From: Chloroflexota bacterium
Lineage (GTDB): Bacteria; Chloroflexota; Limnocylindria; Limnocylindrales; CSP1-4
Assembly: GCA_021802825.1 (NCBI GenBank)
Contig: JAJZRG010000020.1
Coordinates: 1 to 53,665 of the forward strand
Length of the DNA stretch: 53,665 nt
Direction of reading: 5' to 3'
Shown here: positions 8,499-17,359 of the stretch, piece after piece
Layout of the letters: each line of letters starts with the position of its first letter
Numbering within the stretch: the first letter of the stretch is position 1
Program-made: the position numbers and the translations under genes
Notes under the pieces: model-generated
What the model saw: only the letters and a program-made list of their open reading frames with translations
Databases searched by the model: none
Told to the model about the DNA's origin: nothing

Positions 8499-9002
8499 AT
8501 GGAAGTCGACAACACCGCCATCCGCGGGATCCTCGTGCCGCCCTCGGAGACGGATCGGGCGGACGAACTCGCGAAAGGGACGATCGAGCGCGGCTTCGGC
8601 GGCGACGCGGACCGCCTGCGGCGCTTCGTCGCGGCGCTCGTCGCCGCGCTCCCCGCGGGCACGATGGTCGCCCTGCGCGGCAGCACTGTCGCCGGCCGCT
8701 CGTTCCGGACCGGCGCGCCCTTCGACGGCCACGGCCCGGGCACGAGCGACCTCGACATCGTCATCCTGGGCGAGACCGCCGTCGAGCTGTTCAGCGACGA
8801 GGCGCGCTACCTTGGCGGCATCAACACGGTTCCCGCCTCCGACGCCACGCCGTGGGTGGCCCCGCAGCTGGAGGGCGCGCGCCGTCGCGCGCAGGCGATC
8901 GCGCGCCGCCCCGTGAGCATCCAAGCGCAAGCCGGCTGGTTCCTGGAGCTGCGCGCCCGGATCCAGAAGCAGCCCTACGTGATTCTGGCCCCTCACGGGT
9001 GA
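8499..9002 (+). CDS. Nucleotidyltransferase-domain protein
   Basis: A protein of 167 residues (174 if GTG 8478 is used). It has the polymerase-beta-like nucleotidyltransferase signature: a GS motif (ALRGSTVAG) and then, after an insert, the metal-binding SDLDIVILG. A fold this short resembles minimal nucleotidyltransferases, but no HEPN partner is adjacent. ATG 8499 is preferred because AGGG lies 8 nt upstream. Its stop overlaps the GTG of the endonuclease/phosphatase gene (GTGA). Substrate unknown; nucleotide transfer to a small molecule, RNA or protein are all possible. Confidence 0.72.
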   Translation: MEVDNTAIRGILVPPSETDRADELAKGTIERGFGGDADRLRRFVAALVAALPAGTMVALRGSTVAGRSFRTGAPFDGHGPGTSDLDIVILGETAVELFSDEARYLGGINTVPASDATPWVAPQLEGARRRAQAIARRPVSIQAQAGWFLELRARIQKQPYVILAPHG

Positions 9003-9856
9003 ACCTCCGGATCGTCAGTTACAACATCCGCAAGGGGGGCCGGCGGCGGAGCCGGCTGATCAGCGAGGTCCTCCGCCAGCTGGATTCCGACCTCGTCGTG
9101 CTCCAGGAGGCGACCGACCCCTGGGTCGTGTCCGAGGTCGCCCGTGAGATCAGCGCGCACGTGCTGCTCTCGGCGCCGGGGCGCTCGGTCGCGGTGCTCA
9201 GCCGCATGGGCGACCTCGACGCCTCGTGGCATCGGGGCACACAGGGGCCGCGCTACGCGGAGGTCAGCGTCCCGCCCATCGAGGCGCGACTGCTGGGCCT
9301 GCACCTCACCGCTGGGCTGTCCGGCCGCGGCGAGCGCCGTCGCGCGCGCGAGGCCGAGCAGGTGCTCGCGATGGTGGCGTCCGGCGCCGGAGCGGCACCC
9401 GTCCTGCTCGTCGGCGACTTCAATGCGGTGGCACCCGGAGACCTGCCGACGGTCCGTCGGCTGCCGGCCTGGATCCGCATCCTGCTCCGCGTTGACGGCG
9501 GCATCTCCACCCGGGTCATGCAGCGGTTCCTCGGCGCCGGTTTCACTGATGCTTATCGCCACCGGAACCCCGACACGCCAGGCCCGACGATCCCGTCGGA
9601 CGCGCCGGCCGTCCGGCTCGACTACTTCCTGCTCGGGTCGGCCCTCATGCGCCGCCTCGTCGAGTGCCGCGTTGCCACGATGGACCCAGTCCTGCTCGCC
9701 GCGGCTTCGGACCACCTGCCGATAACCCTTGACCTCGCGACGGACCCGCCTGCCGACGCGCCTAACGGAGCGTCGGAGGACGCAACAGATCAGCAACGGG
9801 AGGGCGAGGCGGCCGGGGCCGCTCGCAACCGTGGCCGCGAGACCATGGGCGCATGA
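8999..9856 (+). CDS. Endonuclease/exonuclease/phosphatase (EEP) family protein
   Basis: A 285-residue protein with the EEP fold. It has LRIVSYNIRKGG at the N-terminus (metal-ligand Asn), VVLQEA (catalytic Glu), LLVGDFNAV (GDFN motif) and the terminal ASDHLPI (SDH motif). The full catalytic set is therefore present. The frame is open upstream inside the nucleotidyltransferase gene, but homology begins at GTG 8999, which overlaps that gene's stop. The C-terminal 30 residues are charged and probably disordered. It could hydrolyse nucleic acid or phosphoester lipids or sugars. Translational coupling to the nucleotidyltransferase suggests a shared pathway. Confidence 0.85.
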   Translation: MNLRIVSYNIRKGGRRRSRLISEVLRQLDSDLVVLQEATDPWVVSEVAREISAHVLLSAPGRSVAVLSRMGDLDASWHRGTQGPRYAEVSVPPIEARLLGLHLTAGLSGRGERRRAREAEQVLAMVASGAGAAPVLLVGDFNAVAPGDLPTVRRLPAWIRILLRVDGGISTRVMQRFLGAGFTDAYRHRNPDTPGPTIPSDAPAVRLDYFLLGSALMRRLVECRVATMDPVLLAAASDHLPITLDLATDPPADAPNGASEDATDQQREGEAAGAARNRGRETMGA

Positions 9857-10458
9857 GCGCACTTGACGCGGGACTCCTGCTGCTGGGCCTCGTGGTCGGC
9901 CTCACCCTGGCGTCCCACGGCGCGCAGAAGGCATTCGGCTGGTTCGACGGGCCCGGGATGCAGGGCTGGACGAGCGCCGTTGCGGGCATGGGCTTCTACC
10001 CGGCGGCCCCGTTCGCCACCGCCGCGATGCTCGCGGAACTGCTCGGCGGCCTGGGGCTGGCGCTGGGCTTCCTGACCTCGATCGCCGCCGCGATGGTGGT
10101 GGCGCAGTCGATCGTGATCATCTTCCACGTCCACTGGCGCCACGGCTTCTGGAACACCGAGCGCGGCATCGAGTACCCGCTCCTGCTCGGCGTCGTAGCC
10201 CTGTTCCTGGGCATCGTCGGCCGGGGGCTGCTCAGCGCCGATGGCCTCCTGTCCTCCCCGCTCTCGCTCCTGAGCGGGGGCCTCGCCCCCGGACACTCAG
10301 TCGTGCCACCGATGACGGTCCGGGTGGCGCTGCTGCTCGGCGGCGTCATCGCGGGCTCACTGGCGCTGGCGGCGCCCCGACTGGCGCACATGCGCCGGTC
10401 GCCAGATCGGCGGGGGAAGCGCGGTGATCGGGTCGGGAAGCGCGGTGCCGCTCGGTGA
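9853..10458 (+). CDS. DoxX family membrane protein
   Basis: A 201-residue integral membrane protein with four hydrophobic segments and the DoxX-family pattern (GLTLASHGAQKAFGWF, then GMGFYPA and AELLGGLGLALGFL). A further hydrophobic segment lies near residues 155-178. DoxX proteins are linked to quinone/thiosulphate or thiol redox chemistry in membranes, but the substrate here is not evident. It starts by ATGA overlap with the EEP gene and ends by GTGA overlap with the next gene, so it is inside a coupled operon. Confidence 0.85.
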   Translation: MSALDAGLLLLGLVVGLTLASHGAQKAFGWFDGPGMQGWTSAVAGMGFYPAAPFATAAMLAELLGGLGLALGFLTSIAAAMVVAQSIVIIFHVHWRHGFWNTERGIEYPLLLGVVALFLGIVGRGLLSADGLLSSPLSLLSGGLAPGHSVVPPMTVRVALLLGGVIAGSLALAAPRLAHMRRSPDRRGKRGDRVGKRGAAR

Positions 10459-10787
10459 GCGCCCCCGATCTGCGGATCGACCCCCACGTCGCCAGAGCTT
10501 TGGGCAACGAGGAGGTTGCTTCCGGGGTGGAGCTCGACCAGGTGGTCGTGGCCCTGACCGCGACGCGTCTCATCGTGGCCGACCCTCAGCGCCTCCGGCT
10601 GGACCTGCCCTTGACCGAGCTGCACCGGGTCCAGCTCGTGGTGGAAAGCGACCGGCCCGGTCTCCTGACATTCGTCCCGGTCACCGACCGCTACCCCGCC
10701 GCCCTCGTTGCCGTGCCACGCGAGCGGTTCGAGGACGCGGGCGAGGTGGTGCTGGCGATCGGGCGCGTGGTGGCGAAGCGACGATGA
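10455..10787 (+). CDS. Small conserved-looking protein, PH-like
   Basis: A 110-residue soluble protein I do not recognise. The pattern of alternating strands with TATRLIVADPQRLRLDLPL resembles short bacterial PH-like or YokE-type domains, but this is weak. It starts by GTGA overlap with the DoxX gene and is followed 19 nt later by the zinc-ribbon membrane protein, so it belongs to the same transcript. Confidence 0.6.
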   Translation: MSAPDLRIDPHVARALGNEEVASGVELDQVVVALTATRLIVADPQRLRLDLPLTELHRVQLVVESDRPGLLTFVPVTDRYPAALVAVPRERFEDAGEVVLAIGRVVAKRR

Positions 10788-10806
10788 GTGGCGGAGGGGC
10801 TCCGAC

Positions 10807-11487
10807 GTGAACACGGCCAGCCAGCTTGGCGCGATCATCAGTGACTTCCTGGGTCCGATCATCCACAGTCCCGTCGTCGATACGAGCCTCCGCCTGGCGA
10901 CGTGGGGCCTGGTGATCCTGTGGTTCGTCACGGTGCTCTGGGCGTTCCGCGACGCGATGGCCAGAACCCACAACCTGGTGGTCGTCCTGGGCGCCCCGGC
11001 GGTCGTCCTGGCCGCGACGCCGCTGGGGTTCCCGCTGGCCGTGCTCATCTGGCGCATCCTCCGTCCCCAGCACACCATGGCGGAGGCGCGTGAGCAGCGA
11101 CTGACGATCGAGGCGCTCAGGGCCGCGTCCCGACCGCACACCTGCCCGAGCTGTCGGGCGACGGTGAACGAGAAGTGGCGACGCTGCCCGTGGTGCCGCA
11201 CGTGGCTGATGGCGCCCTGTCCCCGGTGCGAGCGCCTCGTGGAGCCATCGGCCGCCGTCTGCCCGTGGTGCGTGCTGGAGCTGGCGCCCAGATCGCTCGC
11301 GCCGCGCGAGGGTGCGCCTGCGATGGTGCCCGTCATGGCGACGTCGGCGGTGATGGTGCCGGTCATGGACCCGGGCGCCTTCGAGCAAATTCCTGTCGAG
11401 CCTGCGAGCGGCGCGTGGGCCCATCGGGCACCCGAGACGCCACGCATGCGAGAGGAGCCGGCTCGCGCCAGCTCGGCACTCTGGTAG
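10807..11487 (+). CDS. Membrane protein with double zinc ribbon
   Basis: A 226-residue protein. Two transmembrane helices (about 28-48 and 57-77) are followed by a cytoplasmic region with four Cys pairs (CPSC, CPWC, CPRC, CPWC at roughly 115-157). That makes a double zinc-ribbon (DZR-like) module, with a low-complexity tail of about 65 residues after it. GTG 10807 is chosen because GGAGGGG lies just upstream; the frame remains open to 10708 inside the previous gene. Function unknown. It is the last member of the coupled run that starts near 8.5 kb. Confidence 0.75.
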   Translation: MNTASQLGAIISDFLGPIIHSPVVDTSLRLATWGLVILWFVTVLWAFRDAMARTHNLVVVLGAPAVVLAATPLGFPLAVLIWRILRPQHTMAEAREQRLTIEALRAASRPHTCPSCRATVNEKWRRCPWCRTWLMAPCPRCERLVEPSAAVCPWCVLELAPRSLAPREGAPAMVPVMATSAVMVPVMDPGAFEQIPVEPASGAWAHRAPETPRMREEPARASSALW

Positions 11488-11794
11488 GCGGCGCGGGAGC
11501 GCCTGGCGCGGGAGCGCGCGGCGCGGGCACCGGGGCCGGTGCCACACGGGCGCGCACCGGAACCGCCAGGGGCCCCGCAAAGGCAATGCGCCTGACATTC
11601 CATCCCCAGCCGGGCTCGGTCGGCCGCAACCGACATGGCAGGACACTGGGCCGTCCACCCAACCGCCTCCAGGGAGACGTGCGATGACCGGATCGATGTC
11701 AGCCGGGAGAACCTCCGCCAGCGGAACGCGTGGCGAGGACTTCTCGTCCATGAGCTCGAGCCCCGGCGGCCGTCGCTAGCGTCGGCAGCGCGAC
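11488..11794. other. Intergenic region with hairpin and possible micro-ORF
   Basis: 307 nt. It begins with a direct repeat of GGCGCGGGAGCGC and the perfect hairpin GGCACCGG-GG-CCGGTGCC at 11526-11543 (likely 3' end of the operon). A 31-codon ORF from ATG 11684 to TAG 11779 has GGGAG 7 nt upstream, but its Ser/Gly/Arg-rich product looks like nothing known. No sigma-70 promoter was recognised. Confidence 0.45.
11526..11543 (+). terminator. Hairpin after zinc-ribbon gene
   Basis: Perfect 8-bp inverted repeat with a 2-nt centre, 38 nt after the stop codon. No U-tract follows. Probable mRNA 3' end or processing structure. Confidence 0.4.
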
Positions 11795-12562
11795 TTGTCC
11801 CTCCACGTCGGCACATCGGGCTTCGACTACCCGGAGTGGGTGGGCCGGTTCTATCCCCGGCGACTCCCGGCTGGCGAGCGGCTCGCCTTCTACGCCACGC
11901 TCTTCCCCGCGGTCGAGCTCAACTCGACGTTCTATCGGCTGCCCACGAGGAGGCAGTGCGAGCGGTGGGCGGCGCAGGTCCCCCACGACTTCCGGTTCGC
12001 CGTGAAGGCTTCCCGGTACCTGACGCACATCCTCCGCCTGCGCCAGCCGGGGGAGGCGGTCGAGCGGATGCTGGAGCGGCTCGAGCCGCTGGGCGAGCAT
12101 CTGGGCCCCGTGCTGGTCCAGCTGCCGCCTGACCTGCCCGTGGACGCCGAGGCGCTCGAGGCGACGCTGGCCGCGTTCGACGCCTCGTCGCCTGCCGGGC
12201 GCCGGGTCCGTGTCGCACTCGAGCCGCGCCACGGCAGCTGGTTCGGCCCCGACGTCGAGGCGATCCTGCGCGGCCATGGGGCGACCTTGTGCCGGGCGGA
12301 TCGGCGCGGGGAGCGCTCACCCGAGTGGCGAACGGCTGACTGGCGGTACGTCCGGATGCACGAGGGCACGGCCGTCCCGGCAGGCTGCTATGACTCGGGT
12401 GACCTCGCGGCCCTCGCGGCCCGGCTCGCCAACGAGGGCACCGGCACCGCGGCTGATTGGGTCTTCTTCAACAACGACGGGCATGCCTGCGCGCCCGCGA
12501 ACGCGCGAACCTTCAGCCGGCTGGCCGACCGCGCGGGCTTCGAAGTCCTGACGCCGAGCTAA
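11795..12562 (+). CDS. DUF72 (YecE-like) protein
   Basis: A 255-residue TIM-barrel-like DUF72 protein. The N-terminus SLHVGTSGFDYPEWVGRFYP, then FPAVELNSTFYRLP, FRFAVKASRYLTH and the C-terminal DWVFFNNDGHACAPANA are family hallmarks. The biochemical role of DUF72 is not established. The start is TTG 11795, placed where homology begins. The gene converges on the kinase operon, with 41 nt between the stops. Confidence 0.88.
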   Translation: MSLHVGTSGFDYPEWVGRFYPRRLPAGERLAFYATLFPAVELNSTFYRLPTRRQCERWAAQVPHDFRFAVKASRYLTHILRLRQPGEAVERMLERLEPLGEHLGPVLVQLPPDLPVDAEALEATLAAFDASSPAGRRVRVALEPRHGSWFGPDVEAILRGHGATLCRADRRGERSPEWRTADWRYVRMHEGTAVPAGCYDSGDLAALAARLANEGTGTAADWVFFNNDGHACAPANARTFSRLADRAGFEVLTPS

Positions 12563-12603
12563 GGGTGCGTTCTCTCCTGCCGACGGGGTCCGGCCCAGCT
12601 GCG

Positions 12604-14439
12604 TCAGGCCTCGTCGTCCGCCAGGACCTGCAGCCGGAACCCGAACTCTGCGCCGGTGTGCCCGTCGTCGCGGTTCGCGGCCCACACCTCGCCCCGCATC
12701 GACTGCACCAGCTGGCGGACCACGAACAGGCCGATGCCGGACCCCGAGGCGGCCAGGGACAGCCCAGGCGACCGGTAGAACAGGTCGAAGAGGTGCCCCA
12801 CCTCGTCTGGGTCGATCCCCGGTCCCGAGTCGATGACGCGGACCACAACGCACCCGTCCTCGGACGTGACCCGAACCGTGATGGGCCCGCCGCTGCCGGC
12901 GTACTTCGCGGCGTTCGAGAGGAGGTTGTGGAGGACCTGCTCCACCCGCGCCTCGTCGCCTGCCGCGACGGGCAACCCATCCTCGGCTATGACCTCGACC
13001 TTGGCCAGCGGCCAGCGGCGCTGCACATCGGCCGCGACCCGCGGCACGAGGTGCTGGAGCAGCACCGGCTCCTCGTCGACCTCGGCGCCGTGCTCGGCCC
13101 GCGCGAGGATGAGCAGGTCGTCGATGAGCCGACGCAGCCGGTCGCTCTCGGCCTCCACGTCGCTCAGCAGCTCGCGCTGCGTCGCCTCCGGCACGTCCCC
13201 GCGCAGGAGGACGCGGATCGCCGCGTAAATCGAGGTGACCGGCGTGCGGAGCTCATGCGAGAGCACGCCGACCAGCGCCTCGCGGAGCCGCTCGCCCTCC
13301 TTGCGCTCGGTGATGTCGAGGTTGATCCCCGCCCAGCTCGTGGCCGGGGAGCCAGGCTCGGCGACGGCATACCCACGGGTGAGGATCGTGTGCAGCCGGT
13401 GGTCGGCCCCGATCACGGAGTACTCCGCCTCGAGCGCACTGGTGGACGCCGCGCGCTCCCAGGCATCGGCGACGCGCTCGCGGTCAGGCTCGTCGATCGC
13501 GGCCATCCAGCCGTCCCCGGCAGCCTCTGCCATGTCCATGCCGATGAGTTCGAGGAATGACGGACTCAGGTAGCGGATGCGTCTGTTGCCGTCGGCAATC
13601 CAGATCCCGTACGGGATCAGCTCCCCGATCGCGTGGGTGTGCGAGCGCGACTCGGCGAGCGACGCGACCGCCTCCTCGCGCCGCCGGCGCTCGCTGATGT
13701 CGGCGATGCTCAGCGTGGCTCCCACGACCGCCCCGCGCGCGTCGCGCATCGGCTCGGCGGACACGAGCAGGGTGACCGAGGACGGCGAGCCGAGGGCGAC
13801 CTCCACGTCGCGGACGGGCGCCCCCTGGAGGACCCCCGACAGCAGGCCGGTCTCTGCGTCGCCGAGCTCGGGGATCAGGTCGGCGGCGGCCCGGCCAAGG
13901 TGCAGGGCCGCCGGCACGCCCGTGATCAGGGCGACCGCCGGGTTGGCGTACACGAAGCGGAGACCGGCATCGAGGACCGCGAGCCCGACATGCGCCGACT
14001 CTAGGAGCGGCGCGGCCAGCGCTGCGCGGAGCCGCGAGCGCTCGACGCCGAAGCGCACGGATCGCGCGAGCGAGGCGGCGTCCACCCGCCCCTTCACCAG
14101 GTAGTCCTCGGCACCGAGACGAACCGCCTCGAGGCCGGTCCTCTCGTCGTCCAGCCCGGTCAGCACAATGACGGGCTGGCGAGTCGCCGCGAGGACTGAG
14201 CCCAGCGTGTCGATGCCCTGGCTGTCGGGCAGCCCCAGGTCGAGCAGAACGATGTCGACCCCATCCGTTCTGAGCACGCGCAGCGCGTCGTCGAGGCGGC
14301 GGGCGGTCAGGAGCTCGATGCCAGCTTCGCGGAGCGCCTCGGTGATCAGCAGCACGTCGCCGGGGTTGTCCTCGACCAGCAGCACATGAACGGCCTCCGT
14401 CCCCTGGGCCACGACGAGAGCGGGGATCGAGGTGGTCAC
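12604..14439 (-). CDS. Receiver-PAS-PAS sensor histidine kinase
   Basis: A 611-residue soluble kinase. An N-terminal receiver domain (about 17-130; acidic E23/D24, phospho-D67, T94, K116) is followed by two PAS domains (about 143-250 and 265-378). A HisKA domain with H395 (LSHELRTP) and a HATPase_c domain (N509, DSGPGID 537-543, GSGIGL 566-571) complete it. There is no membrane segment, so input comes from phosphotransfer to the receiver and from PAS ligands. Its ATG overlaps the stop of the single-domain regulator gene (ATGA). The order kinase, receiver, receiver-kinase implies a three-step relay. No DNA-binding output is encoded in the operon. Confidence 0.92.
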   Translation of the reverse strand: MTTSIPALVVAQGTEAVHVLLVEDNPGDVLLITEALREAGIELLTARRLDDALRVLRTDGVDIVLLDLGLPDSQGIDTLGSVLAATRQPVIVLTGLDDERTGLEAVRLGAEDYLVKGRVDAASLARSVRFGVERSRLRAALAAPLLESAHVGLAVLDAGLRFVYANPAVALITGVPAALHLGRAAADLIPELGDAETGLLSGVLQGAPVRDVEVALGSPSSVTLLVSAEPMRDARGAVVGATLSIADISERRRREEAVASLAESRSHTHAIGELIPYGIWIADGNRRIRYLSPSFLELIGMDMAEAAGDGWMAAIDEPDRERVADAWERAASTSALEAEYSVIGADHRLHTILTRGYAVAEPGSPATSWAGINLDITERKEGERLREALVGVLSHELRTPVTSIYAAIRVLLRGDVPEATQRELLSDVEAESDRLRRLIDDLLILARAEHGAEVDEEPVLLQHLVPRVAADVQRRWPLAKVEVIAEDGLPVAAGDEARVEQVLHNLLSNAAKYAGSGGPITVRVTSEDGCVVVRVIDSGPGIDPDEVGHLFDLFYRSPGLSLAASGSGIGLFVVRQLVQSMRGEVWAANRDDGHTGAEFGFRLQVLADDEA

Positions 14440-14879
14440 AGCAGTTCGCCCGCCTCGGGCAGCTGGACGACCGCCAGCCAGAAGTTCTCGAACGCGCGGA
14501 TCGCCCCCAGGAACTCGTCGATGTCGACGGGCTTGGTCACGTAGGCGTTCGCCTGGCGATCGTAGCTCTCGAGGATGTCCCGCTCGGCCGCGGACGACGT
14601 GAGGATGACGACCGGGATCACCCGCAGCACCGGGTCCGACTTGATCTCGGCGAGGACCGATCGCCCGTCGCGCCTCGGGAGGTTGAGGTCGAGCAGGATG
14701 AGGGCCGGCAGGGCCACGTGTCGCTCGAGCCGGGTGCGGAGCAGCTCCATGGCCTCGTCGCCGTCCGCAGCGACCGAGAGGCGGTTGGCGATGCGGCCCT
14801 CCCGGAGCGCCTCGCGCGTCAGCCGCACATCGCCCGGATTGTCCTCGACGAGCAGGATCTCAATGGGCTCGGCCGTCAC
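14436..14879 (-). CDS. Single-domain response regulator (Rcp1-like)
   Basis: A 147-residue stand-alone receiver: acidic E12/D13, phosphoacceptor D64 (ILLDLNLP), T94 and K116 (VTKPVD). The wording IEILLVEDNPGDVRLTREAL matches the Rcp1/CheY-like regulators that partner phytochrome-type kinases. There is no output domain, so it should pass phosphate or act by protein contact. It sits between two kinase genes and overlaps both by ATGA/GTGA, so all three are co-translated. Confidence 0.92.
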   Translation of the reverse strand: MTAEPIEILLVEDNPGDVRLTREALREGRIANRLSVAADGDEAMELLRTRLERHVALPALILLDLNLPRRDGRSVLAEIKSDPVLRVIPVVILTSSAAERDILESYDRQANAYVTKPVDIDEFLGAIRAFENFWLAVVQLPEAGELL

Positions 14880-17149
14880 GTGCTCATACCCTTCCCTCGG
14901 GGCAGTGCAACCCAGAACGTGGTGCCCTTGCCGATCTCTGACTCCAGCCAGATGCGTCCCCGATGACGCTCCACAATCCTCTTAGCAATGGAGAGGCCGA
15001 TCCCGTTTCCCTCGTACTCCTCGCGTGCATGAAGCCGCCGGAAGACGACGAAGATCTGCTCGTGGTGGGCGGGATCGATCCCAATCCCATTGTCGCGCAC
15101 AAAGATGCGCCACTCGCGCCGATTGTGCTCGCCGCCGATCTCCACGACCGGCGGCACGTCGCCGTGGAACTTGATCCCATTGGCGACGAGGTTCTGCAGC
15201 AACTGGGCGAGCTGGCGGCGGTCGCCGTGCACCGTGGGCAGGTCGCCCACCCGCACCGTTGCCCCGGCGTCTGTGATCGCCGCCCTCAGGTTGGCGAGCG
15301 CCTCCTCGGCCGCGTCACGGAGATCGACCTCGGCGAGCGCGAGGCTTCGGCTGCCGACACGCGAGTACGTGAGCAGGTCGTTGATCAGCGCCTGCATGCG
15401 CCGCGCCCCGTCCACAGCGAAGCCGATGTACTCGTCGGCCTCGGGACCGAGCTTCTCGCCGTAGCGCTTGTGGAGCAGCCCGACGAAGCCGGTCACCATC
15501 CGCAGCGGCTCCTGGAGATCGTGGCTGGCCATGTAGGCGAACTGCTCGAGCTCTGCGTTGGACCGCTGGAGATCCTCGGCATACTGCTCGAGCGAGGCTC
15601 GGGCCTCGCGTGCGGCTGTGACATCGCGCACGATCGCGGACAGGCCGATCACCTTGCCGCCGGGGGACCTGACCGGGAAGGCTGTGAGCTCCGCGGGGAA
15701 CGTCGTCCCGTCGGCCCGCAGGGCGCTGAACGCCTCGTGGCGCTGGCCGGTCTCGAGGGCGCCCCGCATCGCCGCCGCCAGCCCCTCGCGGTCCTGCGGC
15801 ACCGCGAGGCACCCCGCGTCACTGCCCACCGCCTGAGGCCCCAGGCCGAACATCCGAGCCCCCGCGTCGTTCCACTCCTCGAGCTTCCCGTCCACGCCGA
15901 GCGCCAGGATGGCGTCGGCGCTCGAGGCGACGATGGCTGCCAGTCGCCGCACCGCCGCCAGCGCATCCTCGCGTTCCGTCACGTCCCGCCCGACCGCGAA
16001 CGAGCGGCCGAGTTCGCGGTCGTGCTGGACGGTCCACTCGATCCAGCGCCGTCCGCCGGTGGCCTGCTCCGCCGCGGCGAGCGATGAGGTGCGAGCCAAG
16101 GCGCCGAGGGCAGGGAGGGGACCCACGCGCGCCGCCTCGGCAAACGCCATCCCATCGAGCTCCGCGGGGTTCACGCCGTAGATCCGCCGCCAGCCCGGAC
16201 CCGCCTGGAGGATCCGCCCATCGGCGTCGAGGATGGCCGTCACGTCGGCCGCGGTCTCGAACAGCCGGTTCCGCTCTCGCTCGGCGGCGCGACGCGCCCG
16301 CTCGGCGCGGTCGAGGCCGTCGATCGTCCACGCGGCGACGATCGCGAGGACCACGACCTGGAACGCGACCATGAGGACGATGCCGACCTCCTGGTCGAAC
16401 ACCCCCGCCCGGGCGCCAGCAACTCGGAACCACCCGGCGACGGGAATGATCAGGAACGCCGCGGGCAGGATCCGCCGCAGGACCCTGCCCGCAGGACTCG
16501 GATCCCGCACGAGCTTCGCCAGCCCCTCGGTGACGTCGGTCGTCAGCCCCGCCACGCCCAGAAGCACGAGCGCCACGGCAGACGCCAGCGAGACGCCAAA
16601 CGGCGAGGTCGAGTCGGTGAACAGGCTCACGCCGTACAGGTATCCCAGCAGGGTGACGAACGCGGCGACCACCGCCGCCGCGTAGAGCGCCTGCGCGGCA
16701 GGGCGCGTGCGCGGGTGTCCGCGGACCAGGATCGCGACGGCCACGCACGAGAGCGCGAAGGCGGTGGCTGGCGGGATCCGGATCAGATACCCGGGCGGCG
16801 TGCCGGCGGCGGGCACGAGCGCGAGAATGCCGTCAAACCCCAGATCGGCCCCGGTCAGCCACTCCGCGAGCGTCGCGGTCGTCAGGGCGGCCACCGCGAG
16901 CGCCGGCAGGGTCGCAACCCACGGCCAGCGCGACGGCAGCGCCATGAGCGCCAAGCCGAGGAGCAGGACGGACAGGGCGGAGTTCGGCCGTGCCGGCGCG
17001 GAGGCTGTCAGCGATGCGAGTGGTTCGCCGAGACCGGTGAACCACGAGAGGAGCGCGGCGACGCCGATCACGACAGCCGCCAGCGCGAGCGCCTGCGAGT
17101 AGGCGACGCGACGCCCGACCCGCGGCAGGACGGGGCGCTCTGTGTTCAT
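14876..17149 (-). CDS. Membrane PAS-PAS sensor histidine kinase
   Basis: A kinase of 757 residues. The first 290 residues hold about eight hydrophobic segments in a MASE-like integral membrane sensor. Two PAS domains follow (about 300-395 and 405-515, the second ending in VIGLSAIVRDVTAAREAR). Next come a coiled linker, a HisKA domain of the phytochrome-associated type (FAYMASHDLQEPLR) and HATPase_c (DNGIGID, GNGIGLSI). ATG 17149 is chosen; an in-frame GTG at 17167 exists, with GAAGGGA only 2 nt upstream of it. It is the first gene of the kinase-receiver-kinase operon; a -10-like TAGAAT lies about 52 nt upstream. Confidence 0.9.
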   Translation of the reverse strand: MNTERPVLPRVGRRVAYSQALALAAVVIGVAALLSWFTGLGEPLASLTASAPARPNSALSVLLLGLALMALPSRWPWVATLPALAVAALTTATLAEWLTGADLGFDGILALVPAAGTPPGYLIRIPPATAFALSCVAVAILVRGHPRTRPAAQALYAAAVVAAFVTLLGYLYGVSLFTDSTSPFGVSLASAVALVLLGVAGLTTDVTEGLAKLVRDPSPAGRVLRRILPAAFLIIPVAGWFRVAGARAGVFDQEVGIVLMVAFQVVVLAIVAAWTIDGLDRAERARRAAERERNRLFETAADVTAILDADGRILQAGPGWRRIYGVNPAELDGMAFAEAARVGPLPALGALARTSSLAAAEQATGGRRWIEWTVQHDRELGRSFAVGRDVTEREDALAAVRRLAAIVASSADAILALGVDGKLEEWNDAGARMFGLGPQAVGSDAGCLAVPQDREGLAAAMRGALETGQRHEAFSALRADGTTFPAELTAFPVRSPGGKVIGLSAIVRDVTAAREARASLEQYAEDLQRSNAELEQFAYMASHDLQEPLRMVTGFVGLLHKRYGEKLGPEADEYIGFAVDGARRMQALINDLLTYSRVGSRSLALAEVDLRDAAEEALANLRAAITDAGATVRVGDLPTVHGDRRQLAQLLQNLVANGIKFHGDVPPVVEIGGEHNRREWRIFVRDNGIGIDPAHHEQIFVVFRRLHAREEYEGNGIGLSIAKRIVERHRGRIWLESEIGKGTTFWVALPRGKGMST

Positions 17150-17200
17150 CGTGTCACGCCGCGGCACCGTCCCTTCAGGCCAGGGTGGACGTCCGCACGG

Positions 17201-17206
17201 ATTCTA
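17201..17206 (-). promoter_or_regulatory. Probable -10 element of kinase operon
   Basis: On the minus strand this reads TAGAAT, about 52 nt upstream of the kinase ATG. No good -35 lies 16-18 nt further up, so the promoter call is tentative. Confidence 0.4.
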
Positions 17207-17359
17207 CGCACGCTCCAGCGAATCCAGGCGCCCCACGCGAATCCGCGGGCTCGGAGCGAGGGGCTGATGGCGCATGACGCAATGGAACCGCGGCCCCTTG
17301 CGGCGGCGGCCGCCGCGGGAGGCCGCGTCGTGTGGAGCGAACGAAGCGGCCGGCGCGCC

